Source: JBCCXZ01 sp965228005 (GTDB lineage: Bacteria; Planctomycetota; Planctomycetia; Pirellulales; Lacipirellulaceae). Taken from it: a stretch of 64,000 nt of DNA. The stretch covers positions 620,001 through 684,000 of the forward strand of contig CBDDGV010000003.1 of assembly GCA_965228005.1 (NCBI GenBank), read 5' to 3'. A model generated the notes under the pieces. It was not told the DNA's origin and did no database searches. It saw only the letters and a list, made by a program, of their open reading frames with translations. This document shows, piece after piece, positions 15,582-22,908 of this stretch (the stretch's first letter is position 1; every line of letters starts with the position of its first letter). Position numbers and translations under genes: made by a program.

Positions 15582-16427
15582 TTGAGATCAGAGTGGGGGT
15601 TGATTCCAAGCGCACTTCGAAAAGGGCAGTTGATTTGGAAGACGCCGCTGGACTACTGCTCGGAAGGACTGGTCCGAGACCCTGAGCAAATCAACATTGA
15701 GATATTCGCTCTGTCAGAGTTCGTTCGACTTGCAGACCGTGTAGGTTTGGAACTTCCACCCTACGACGAAAAACTGCGGAGTGTCCATTCATACTCCGAT
15801 GGAATAGAAGTTCTAAGTGGGCGATTCAGCGGACGTGAGCAGTTCATTTCCAACTGGCCACAGCACGAGTACAGGCAAGTTCTCGCCTTAGCCCAGCATC
15901 ACGGCATTCCGACAAGGCTTCTGGATTTCTCCTTTGATCCCCTAGTTGCTGTGTTCTTCCCCGCACTGCAGGCACTTCACTACGAAGATATGTGGTTAGA
16001 ACAGGAGCAGTGGCAGAATAGTGGAGCACGCTTCGAGATTGCTGTGTGGGAGATTCGGGGTCTGCATCTGTCGCGTCACTCTACAATCCAAACGGTGGAA
16101 GCATCGAGGTCGACAAATTCTTTTCTTGCCGCCCAAAAGGGTCTATTTCTTCTGAAGACGAAGAAGGAGTTTGATGAAGAGCAGGAAGACCCGGCTACTG
16201 AAGTATCCTTCTACAAGGATCAGCGTTCTTACGGAAAGATCATCAAGTACACACTCTCGGCTGAGCATTCTGGAGATCTGCTCATGAGAATAGAGGCTCA
16301 AAGAATCGACTTTGCTCATCTAAAGCCCAGCTTTGACAATGTCGTGAAGCACTTACGAAGGTCTCACAGTAAGAAAGCCTTCCTCTATATGGACGATCCA
16401 GCAGCCGATGAATCTGGTAGTACCTAG
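15582..16427 (+). CDS. FRG domain protein, 3' part of the IS-interrupted gene
   Basis: The coding frame resumes at 15546, right after the GGAT duplication, with QYGSLFRGQLRSEWGLIPSA. It runs to 16427; the first usable start codon after the IS is the TTG at 15582, inside the FRG motif. Conserved FRG features include the FRGQ...W.L.PS core and the later HHGIPTRLLDFSFDPLVAVFF. The function of FRG proteins is not established; they are often found in variable genome regions. Base composition is close to half AT, far below the GC of its neighbours, which suggests acquisition. A product starting at the TTG would lack the FRG arginine, so the gene is probably inactive. Confidence 0.8.
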   Translation: MRSEWGLIPSALRKGQLIWKTPLDYCSEGLVRDPEQINIEIFALSEFVRLADRVGLELPPYDEKLRSVHSYSDGIEVLSGRFSGREQFISNWPQHEYRQVLALAQHHGIPTRLLDFSFDPLVAVFFPALQALHYEDMWLEQEQWQNSGARFEIAVWEIRGLHLSRHSTIQTVEASRSTNSFLAAQKGLFLLKTKKEFDEEQEDPATEVSFYKDQRSYGKIIKYTLSAEHSGDLLMRIEAQRIDFAHLKPSFDNVVKHLRRSHSKKAFLYMDDPAADESGST

Positions 16428-16519
16428 ATGTGCTTCTCAAAGTAGGGCACTGTTCATCAGGTTGCAGGTTCTTTTCCCAGGGAATCTCCGGGGCCTTGTT
16501 TTGCCCGCTCACGGCGGAT

Positions 16520-16594
<75 letters not shown>

Positions 16595-16617
16595 ATGTCC
16601 TAGAATCCGCCATTCTC

Positions 16618-17018
16618 CCGGCACCATGCCCACGCTTGCTTGCCCCGAAGGGGCACAACAACAAAGCCCAGGGTCAGGCCCGGGGAGCGCAGCGACCGCG
16701 GGCCGCCACCCTGGGTTCATGGCCCCGTCAGAATCACGGCCGAGCGGTTGAGTTGGCGCCCAACCGGTGTCTGACCGAGGCCGCACCAAACCGCGGCCGA
16801 ACGGCGTCCTCGGCAACGATCCGATCGCTACAACGCGGCTTGCTCGGACGCGTGCGTATCCAACCGGAAACCCAGGGTGGCGCCTGCCTGCGGCAGGCAG
16901 ACCCTGGGCTCTGCTGTTCAGCCCCTTTGGGGCAAGAAGCCCGGTGCCATGCCCACGCTTGCGTGGGCATGAGAATCACGCACAGTAGGCATGCCCACGC
17001 AAGCGTGGGCATGGCACC
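16618..17018. repeat. Mosaic of inverted repeats downstream of the amidase gene
   Basis: No gene is supported here. A perfect 28-bp inverted repeat (16943-16970 with 16991-17018) carries the core GCCCACGCAAGCGTGGGC and ends 18 bases from the amidase stop. A partial copy of one arm is at 16619-16638. Between them CCCAGGGT/ACCCTGGG blocks near 16667, 16710, 16873 and 16910 occur in both orientations, beside small hairpins such as GCCCCGAAGGGGC. The whole is roughly symmetrical, as if one compound unit had been duplicated head to head. Confidence 0.6.
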
Positions 17019-17036
17019 GATCCCGGAGAAACAGCT

Positions 17037-18836
17037 TCATTCCGCCGCTTCACGGAAGAACGCTTCCAATCCATCGGCCATCGCTACGGCTTGCTGGCGG
17101 TGGTACTCGGGGTCGCCGAGGCGGGCTTCGTCGCCGGGGTGGCTGAGGAAGGCTTGCTCGATGAGCACCGCGGGGGTGCGTGTGTTGCGCAAGGGGGTGT
17201 AGTGGAAGTTGCCGACCAAACCAAAATCGTTCCAGCCGAGTGATAACATCTGGCGCCAGAGTGTTTCGGCGGGGCGGCGGTTGTGTTCACCGAGGTAATA
17301 CACACTCGTGCCGGAGACGCGCAGGAAACCGCGGGCCGTGCCGGCGGCGTTGGCGTGGATGGAGACGAGCAGGTGGGCGCCGGAGTTGTTGGCTTGCTGG
17401 GCGCGTTGCCACAGGCTGGGGCTGGTGTCGTGGGGGCGGAGCAGGACGGTGGCGGCGCCGCGGCGGCGGAGCTCTTCGTCGAGCGCGGTGACGGCCATGA
17501 GGTTGGCGTCTTTTTCGCGGAGGCCGAGGCGTCCGACGGCGCCGGAGTCGCTGCCGCCGTGGCCGGCTTCGAGGGCGATGATCTTGCCGTTGAGTGGTGA
17601 TTCCGAATTGCCAGGGGCGGGGCCGCGGCGGACGTGCAGGCGGAGCGTGTTGCCGGTGAGCTCGGTCCAGTAGCCCCACAGCTGCCGGCCGGCGACGGGG
17701 ACGGTGATGCGCACGCGGCCGTCGGTGAGTTGTTCGACGCTGGGGTCGCCGAGGATGGCGGCGGTTTCCTTGCGGCTGATCCAGGTCGTGGCGTGGTGGG
17801 TGTTGAACAGGTCGAGCAATAGCTCGTTGCGGTCGCCGTCGGCGGTGGGCGTGACGCGCGAACGGACGGCGTGGGCCACGGGAGTGGAGAGCCCAATGGT
17901 GACGGTGTCGACCAGCTCTCCGTCTACCTCGCCACCTGTGATCAGGAAGTACGTAAAATGGTTCGCGAGGACGGGCGTGCCGGGGGGGAGGTCGGCAACG
18001 GTGGGCTGGCCGTCGCGCCCTTTGGCGCGGACCCAGCCGGTGAGGCCTTCGCACAGACGCACCTGGAGCATGTTGCCGACGCGGCCGACCGCTTCGAGCC
18101 GCGTGCCTTGGGGGAGTTCGGCGAGGTAGGGGCCGCCGAGGCGGACGTCGTGCAGGCCGTGGACGACGCCGAGGCGGTCGGCGGCGGCTTCGACGATGCG
18201 CGGCGGGCCGGGCGGCCAGGCGGCGAGCTTGCCGGGGGAGGCGGCTTCGAGCGGCGGGTCGCCTGCGAGTCGGACCGATATCCCGGCGGGCTGATCCAGT
18301 GCACTCGGCACGCGGAGCACGGCGGTGTAGCGGCCGGTGGGCTGGCCGTCTTCCAGTTCTTCGGCCAGCGGCGTGTTGAGCGTGTGGCCTTGGATGGACG
18401 CGGAACCCTGGCGGCCGGGGGGGCCGGTGGCGCGGACGACGACGCGCTCGCCGGGCGGGAGGATCGAGTCTTGCGCGGGCGCGGAGACGGTGAGCGTGGT
18501 GACGGGCTCGGGCGGCTTCGGCTCGACGCGGGCGATGTCGAGTGTTTTGGTGGTTGTCGTTCCGTCGGGCGCGGTCGCGACGATGTCGATTGCGTTGGCG
18601 CCCAGCTCGAGCGGCAGGTTGTCGGCGGCGAAGGCGCCGTTGCGGTAGACCTCGGCGGGCTGGCCGGCGACGGTCACTTTCGCTTCGGGGTCGGTGCGGC
18701 CGAGGAGGTGGCAGACCTCGGCGGCGGTTTCGTTCTGCGTGGGGGCGAGCAGTTCCAGCGGCGGCTGGGCCCGAGTCTCCGCAGAAGGCGCCAGGAAGAG
18801 CAACGGCAGGAGGGCGGCGCGCAGGGCAGGGGGCAT
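17037..18836 (-). CDS. N-acetylmuramoyl-L-alanine amidase (Amidase_3) with long N-terminal region
   Basis: A 599-residue exported protein. The signal peptide covers about residues 1-24 (LRAALLPLLFLAPSAETRAQ). Bacterial Ig-like or SH3-like segments follow at about 30-280 (including TGWVRAKGRDG). A beta-rich AMIN-like region lies at about 290-400, then an Amidase_3 domain. Zinc-ligand motifs are visible: IALEAGHGGSDSGA (His near 426), then REKDANL, LVSIHANA, and a catalytic Glu in AVLIEQAFLSHPGDE. Such enzymes cut the lactyl-Ala bond of peptidoglycan during division or recycling. The start at 18836 puts the signal peptide at the N terminus; an upstream in-frame Met adds 19 unlikely residues. 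Confidence 0.88.
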   Translation of the reverse strand: MPPALRAALLPLLFLAPSAETRAQPPLELLAPTQNETAAEVCHLLGRTDPEAKVTVAGQPAEVYRNGAFAADNLPLELGANAIDIVATAPDGTTTTKTLDIARVEPKPPEPVTTLTVSAPAQDSILPPGERVVVRATGPPGRQGSASIQGHTLNTPLAEELEDGQPTGRYTAVLRVPSALDQPAGISVRLAGDPPLEAASPGKLAAWPPGPPRIVEAAADRLGVVHGLHDVRLGGPYLAELPQGTRLEAVGRVGNMLQVRLCEGLTGWVRAKGRDGQPTVADLPPGTPVLANHFTYFLITGGEVDGELVDTVTIGLSTPVAHAVRSRVTPTADGDRNELLLDLFNTHHATTWISRKETAAILGDPSVEQLTDGRVRITVPVAGRQLWGYWTELTGNTLRLHVRRGPAPGNSESPLNGKIIALEAGHGGSDSGAVGRLGLREKDANLMAVTALDEELRRRGAATVLLRPHDTSPSLWQRAQQANNSGAHLLVSIHANAAGTARGFLRVSGTSVYYLGEHNRRPAETLWRQMLSLGWNDFGLVGNFHYTPLRNTRTPAVLIEQAFLSHPGDEARLGDPEYHRQQAVAMADGLEAFFREAAE

Positions 18837-18969
18837 GAGGGTTCTCCGGGCGTCCGCGTGCACAGGACGGGCGGCGTTTAGAGCGCACGCCACCGAAGCG
18901 TAGCGGCTTTTTCGTCAGTTTGATGTGAAAACACGCCGGTGGACACGCTACTCGTCCGTGCGACACGCA

Positions 18970-19809
18970 CTAGTCTTCGGCGGGGAGGAACTCGAAGCGT
19001 TCGACGATCACCTCGACCGGCTCGCCGCGGGCCGGGGGCTCGCCGTTGCACCACAGGTTGATGTGCACCTGCGGCTTGCCCTTGGGGTTGTCTCGGCCGC
19101 GGTAGGTCCAGTCGGCGAGTTGGGCCTCGGGGTCGCTCTCGGCGTCGAGGCCGCCGAGCCAGCCGCGGCACTCGACGCGGTCGGGCAGCCAGCGGAAGGC
19201 GTGCGTGCAGACGTCGGCGTCGTCGGTGAGCTTGAGGTCGTAGGCCCAGAGGTTGCCCTCGGGCTGGAAGGGCTGGCAGACGAACTGCATCGGGAAGCGC
19301 TCGGGGTCTTTCCAGCGGCCGAATTCGATGTCGAACTCGCTGGCGGCGTTCTCGTGGCGGCTGCGTTCTCGGAACCTGGCGACGTACTCCCAGATGAACA
19401 GGCCGAACGTGAGGTTGAGGTCGAGTTCGTCGACCCGCCCGGCGGTGGTGAAGCGGTAGTCTCCGTGGCCGAGGTACTCGGTGAGGCGCACCTCGGCGGA
19501 GTGCCAGACGCCGTCGATCTGGCTAACCTTGAGGTGGAGCCGCCCGCGGTCGTCGACCCAGACGGTGCGCTCGTCGGCGCCGAAGGGGAAGCCGCCGGGG
19601 CCGTACCGCACGTCGGGGGTGCTGCCTTTGACGCGCCAGGTGTAGCCGCTGAACTCGATGGTGCGGCCGGTGGGGAAGTCGCCCCATTGGTTGACCGTTT
19701 CGTGCGCTTCTTGCTTGGCTTCCTTGGCGAGCAGCGTCTGCTGCGAGCCGAGCAGGCTCAGCCATCCGGCGGCAATCAGAAAGCAAGTTCTTGTGGTCAT
19801 GGTTTTCAT
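18970..19809 (-). CDS. GH16-like secreted glycoside hydrolase
   Basis: A 279-residue protein with a signal peptide (TCFLIAAGWLSLLGSQQ) and a jelly-roll body. It contains ASEFDIEFGRW, giving Glu158-x-Asp160-x-Glu162, the E-x-D-x-E active-site pattern of GH16 enzymes. WVDDRGRLHLKVSQIDG and VHINLWCNGEPP fit the same fold. GH16 members act on beta-glucans, agar, carrageenan or xyloglucan; the substrate here cannot be told. Met at 19800 is an alternative start. It is encoded 34 bases after the ParE-like toxin gene on the same strand, which may be coincidental. Confidence 0.65.
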   Translation of the reverse strand: MKTMTTRTCFLIAAGWLSLLGSQQTLLAKEAKQEAHETVNQWGDFPTGRTIEFSGYTWRVKGSTPDVRYGPGGFPFGADERTVWVDDRGRLHLKVSQIDGVWHSAEVRLTEYLGHGDYRFTTAGRVDELDLNLTFGLFIWEYVARFRERSRHENAASEFDIEFGRWKDPERFPMQFVCQPFQPEGNLWAYDLKLTDDADVCTHAFRWLPDRVECRGWLGGLDAESDPEAQLADWTYRGRDNPKGKPQVHINLWCNGEPPARGEPVEVIVERFEFLPAED

Positions 19810-19843
19810 TCTTTGCAGCGTTCTTTCTGTTGGTCGGGGCAAG

Positions 19844-20149
19844 CTACTCGCCTGGATCGTCTTCAAAGTGGGCCGGGATATCGCGGGAGCCGTGCAGGAT
19901 CCGCAGGAGCAGGATACCGCGGTCGTGTTCGCGGTAGAACACGATCAGCTTCTCGACGAGCATACAGCGGATGTGCTCGGGGAGTCCCGGGTAATGGCCT
20001 CCCATACGAGGCCACTTCGCGTAGAGCCGGACTTTCTTGTCGAGTTTCCTAACGAGCCGCTCCGCGGAAGCGGCGCTCTGCTCTGCCTTGAAGTCGAGGA
20101 TGGCTTCGAGGTCGCGGGCGGCCGAGGCGGTCCAGCGGACGGCGGCCAT
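19844..20149 (-). CDS. RelE/ParE family toxin
   Basis: A 101-residue small basic protein with the ParE fold pattern. It has RWTASAARDLEAILDF near the start, then VRKLDKKVRLYAKWPRMG, and ends LIVFYREHDRGILLLRILHGSRDI, the conserved beta strands of the family. Its ATG overlaps the TAA of the antitoxin gene by one base (TAATG), the usual antitoxin-first coupling. ParE members inhibit gyrase and RelE members cut mRNA; the sequence is nearer ParE. The target is not determined. Confidence 0.85.
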   Translation of the reverse strand: MAAVRWTASAARDLEAILDFKAEQSAASAERLVRKLDKKVRLYAKWPRMGGHYPGLPEHIRCMLVEKLIVFYREHDRGILLLRILHGSRDIPAHFEDDPGE

Positions 20150-20448
20150 TACTCACTGGCCTTGTCGCCGCCCGTGCGTCCGAGCGAACGCCGCAGGGCG
20201 GCTTTCGGATCGAAGTCGCTGACGCGTCCGGCTTCGAGGTCGGCCTCCGCTTCGGCGATCCGTTGGCGGACGCCCTCAAGCCCGAATCCAGTGCGGTCGG
20301 ACGGGTCGATAAACGCTTCGGTCTGCTCGATCTGGCGTCGCTCGGCGAGTTCGGTGAGGGCCTGCTCGACAATCGTTTGGGCGTCGCCGCCCTCCGCAAG
20401 GAGAGACTGGACGACTGATTCGGCGTGTGGGCTGAGTTCTACGTTCAT
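20149..20448 (-). CDS. ParD-like antitoxin
   Basis: A 99-residue acidic protein directly before the toxin gene and overlapping it by one base. It begins MNVELSPHAESVVQSLLAEG, then IVEQALTELAER, consistent with a short ribbon-helix-helix DNA-binding region. An Asp/Glu-rich tail that would wrap the toxin follows (DLEAGRVSDFDPKAALRR). It probably represses its own promoter, but no clear operator was found in the 53 bases upstream. Confidence 0.75.
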   Translation of the reverse strand: MNVELSPHAESVVQSLLAEGGDAQTIVEQALTELAERRQIEQTEAFIDPSDRTGFGLEGVRQRIAEAEADLEAGRVSDFDPKAALRRSLGRTGGDKASE

Positions 20449-20501
20449 TCTCTGGGGCTGCGGAATGGGCCGTTGGTGTTTCTTGGTTTGAATTCTTGGG
20501 T

Positions 20502-20840
20502 CTACTGGTAGCGTAGGATCTCGATGACTTCGCCGCTTTGGCGATCAACGACAATTCTGCAGCCTCCTCCTAGCACAGGTTCTCGTAGATTATAAGTGAT
20601 ACTTACCCTACTCCAACCGGCACGGACTTCTTCTTCCATAGCCGACAGCTCATATCCGAGATCGGTGGCCGCGGACCGAGCCTTCTCCAGCAACCCTTCC
20701 GAGATGCTCATTCTAGGGTACACCAAGGCTGCGGCGCCAATGAGGCACAATGCAGCGAGCATCATCACCCAACGATTCTTAAGACCTTCAGAGCGTTTCT
20801 TGGGTGTGTTTGATGCTGCGACCTTACGATGCTTGACCAT
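20502..20840 (-). CDS. Small single-pass membrane protein, function unknown
   Basis: A 112-residue protein with a basic cytoplasmic N terminus (MVKHRKVAASNTPKKRSEGL) and one membrane helix (residues about 25-42, MMLAALCLIGAAALVYP). The outer domain of about 65 residues ends GGCRIVVDRQSGEVIEILRY, a beta-hairpin that recalls PepSY or NTF2-like folds. I cannot name a family. It follows the redoxin fusion gene by 2 bases and probably shares its mRNA. It is somewhat more AT-rich than its neighbours. Confidence 0.6.
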   Translation of the reverse strand: MVKHRKVAASNTPKKRSEGLKNRWVMMLAALCLIGAAALVYPRMSISEGLLEKARSAATDLGYELSAMEEEVRAGWSRVSITYNLREPVLGGGCRIVVDRQSGEVIEILRYQ

Positions 20841-20842
20841 TG

Positions 20843-22795
20843 CTACCGCCCCGCGCCGAGCTTCCGCGCCGCGGTCATCAGCTCGGAGAGCGTGATCCGC
20901 TGGTTGCCGTCGGCGTCGATGCTGGGGAAGTGGTTGCGGATCATCTGCTTCTCTTGCACCTCGTCGATCGTGAGGGCGAGGTCGCCGTCGGCGTCGGCGG
21001 AGTCGAACGAGCCGATGACGTCGATGCCGGGGGTGACGGGCTTCTTGCCCGGCGGGCGGTCGGCGGTGCGGGGCGTCATCACGTCGAAGTAGCCGAGCAT
21101 CATCTCCTCCCACGATTGGTCGCCCCAGCGGATTTCTTTCGTCGGGTCGGGGTTGGCGAGGTTGGCCGGCGAGTTGTCGAAGTGGGCCCGGCCGTGGAGC
21201 ACCGCGTCCTTGGGGAGCGTGATCGGCTCGGTGAGCACGTAGCGGGTTTGCCAGTTGAAGTCGTAGCGGGGCACGTCGAGCAGGGTGCGGCGCGTGCCGT
21301 CGGCCTCGATCAGGTCGTAGCGGAACGACTTGCCGCGGAGGTGCATGTGCGGCGAGAGCGAGAGCAGCGTGACGGGCGCTTTGATCGCGCGGCTGGAACC
21401 GGTGACCAGGTGGTTGGGCTCACCCGGCGGGATGCGGAAGCCGAGGTTGCCGATCTCGGCGGTGATCACCTCGTGGGTCACCTCGGCGTCTTCGGCGAAG
21501 ATCAAGCCGACGCGGCTGACGTCTTCCTGCGGCGTGCCGACCGGGGTGTAGTGCATCTCGAACTCCAGCTCCGAGCCGGCGGGCACGAGCTTGGCGGCCC
21601 CTTCGGGGAGCGGGTCGAGCCGCAGACCGGGGACGTAGGCGGCCAGGAAGATCTTGTCCCACTGCTTCTTCGTGCCGGGGGGGCGGACGTAGACGATGAT
21701 GTGGTGCACGACGGTGCGGTTGCCGGGCTGGACCTCGGCGGCGCGGACCCAGCGGTCTTTGGTGAAGCCGGTGGGCACGCGGAAGCGTTGGTAGGGGATG
21801 CCGGAGGGGCCGGCGTCGGCGGCGACCCGGTACGGCTGGTCGCGCATCAAGAACACCTGGTCCGGCTCGCGGGGGAGCTGCCAGCCGGCGGTGAACTCGC
21901 GGGGCTGCGGCAGGTCGGCGGGGTCGCCCTCGGGGCAGCCGTTGTCGACCCACGTGCGGATGGTTGCGATCTCTGCGTCGGTCATGCTGCGGTCGTTGGC
22001 GAACGTGCCGTGGTCGGGGCTGGCGTGCCAGGGGGGCATGCGGCGCTCCTCGACGACTTCGGCGATCATGTCCCCCCAGCCCGCGACTTCGCCGTAGTCG
22101 TCCATTGCGAAGGGGCCGATCTCGCCGGCGCGGTGGCACTCGACGCAGCGGGCCTGGATGATGGGGGCGATGTCGCGCGTGTACGTGACCGCGCTGTCGG
22201 CGACCGGCTCTTTGACGCGGCCGATGAGGCAGCCCAGCGCCTTGGTGACCGGCGTGGAGACCGAGCGGCCGGCGAGCAGCTCGTCGATCGCCTCGCGGAG
22301 GTCTTCGCGGGTGGGGGCGTCGCGGACGATACCCACCACGTACTGGTCGTCGACCCGGCCGGCGTAGCGGACCTTGCGGGAGCGGTCGAGCAGGAACACC
22401 TGCGGGGTGCGTTCAGCGCCGATCAGCTCGGCGACCTCGTTGCCGCGGTCCTTCAGCACCGGGAACCGCACGCCGTGGCGGCGGGCGTAGGAAGCGATCT
22501 CGGTGAGCGAGTCCTGCGCGTTCGAGTCGACCGCCAGGAAGCCGACGCCCTGGGGGCCGTACTCGTCGGCGAGCGACTGCAGCCGGCCGGCGTAGAGCTT
22601 GGCGAGCGGGCACTCGACGCCGAGGAAGGCGACGACCACCAGCTGCTTGTCTTCGAAGTCGGCGAGGGAGTGCTCTTGGCCGAGGTAGTCGGGCAGGGTG
22701 AAGTCGGGGACGGGGGCGCCGATCACGCCGCTGGCAGAAGATACACCGCAAAGCGGGACCAAGAAGAGCAGCGTTGTCGCCAGTGCGAATCTCAT
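20843..22795 (-). CDS. Redoxin / c-type haem / copper monooxygenase-like / EF-hand fusion protein
   Basis: A 650-residue exported protein. The signal peptide covers residues 1-22. A redoxin domain lies at about 25-165 (VPDFTLPDYLGQEHSL). Its usual CxxC is reduced to GVECPLAK, one cysteine. A haem-binding CVECH starts at residue 217. A domain resembling the copper type II ascorbate-dependent monooxygenases follows at about 330-570 (His-rich VVHHIIVYV, then MHYTP and SPHMHLRGKSF). Two EF-hand loops end the protein (DADGDLALTIDE and DADGNQRITLSE). It is probably a periplasmic oxidoreductase. The partner genes do not reveal the substrate. Confidence 0.8.
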   Translation of the reverse strand: MRFALATTLLFLVPLCGVSSASGVIGAPVPDFTLPDYLGQEHSLADFEDKQLVVVAFLGVECPLAKLYAGRLQSLADEYGPQGVGFLAVDSNAQDSLTEIASYARRHGVRFPVLKDRGNEVAELIGAERTPQVFLLDRSRKVRYAGRVDDQYVVGIVRDAPTREDLREAIDELLAGRSVSTPVTKALGCLIGRVKEPVADSAVTYTRDIAPIIQARCVECHRAGEIGPFAMDDYGEVAGWGDMIAEVVEERRMPPWHASPDHGTFANDRSMTDAEIATIRTWVDNGCPEGDPADLPQPREFTAGWQLPREPDQVFLMRDQPYRVAADAGPSGIPYQRFRVPTGFTKDRWVRAAEVQPGNRTVVHHIIVYVRPPGTKKQWDKIFLAAYVPGLRLDPLPEGAAKLVPAGSELEFEMHYTPVGTPQEDVSRVGLIFAEDAEVTHEVITAEIGNLGFRIPPGEPNHLVTGSSRAIKAPVTLLSLSPHMHLRGKSFRYDLIEADGTRRTLLDVPRYDFNWQTRYVLTEPITLPKDAVLHGRAHFDNSPANLANPDPTKEIRWGDQSWEEMMLGYFDVMTPRTADRPPGKKPVTPGIDVIGSFDSADADGDLALTIDEVQEKQMIRNHFPSIDADGNQRITLSELMTAARKLGAGR

Positions 22796-22838
22796 TGCGA
22801 ATCCCTTACGCTTGAACTGATTCCAGTGCCTAAAGATG

Positions 22839-22894
22839 GGAACACTAATCTCCGCTAATCAACACTAATCCGGATTAGTGAAGATTAGTGTTCC
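22839..22894. repeat. Nested palindrome (possible terminator)
   Basis: GGAACACTAATCT (22839-22851) pairs perfectly with AGATTAGTGTTCC (22882-22894). Inside it CACTAATCC and GGATTAGTG (22863-22880) form a perfect head-to-head palindrome. The element sits between the stop of the giant membrane protein gene and the start of the redoxin fusion gene, both on the minus strand. It is AT-rich and has no T tract. Confidence 0.6.
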
Positions 22895-22908
22895 GACTCC
22901 CTTCTGGT

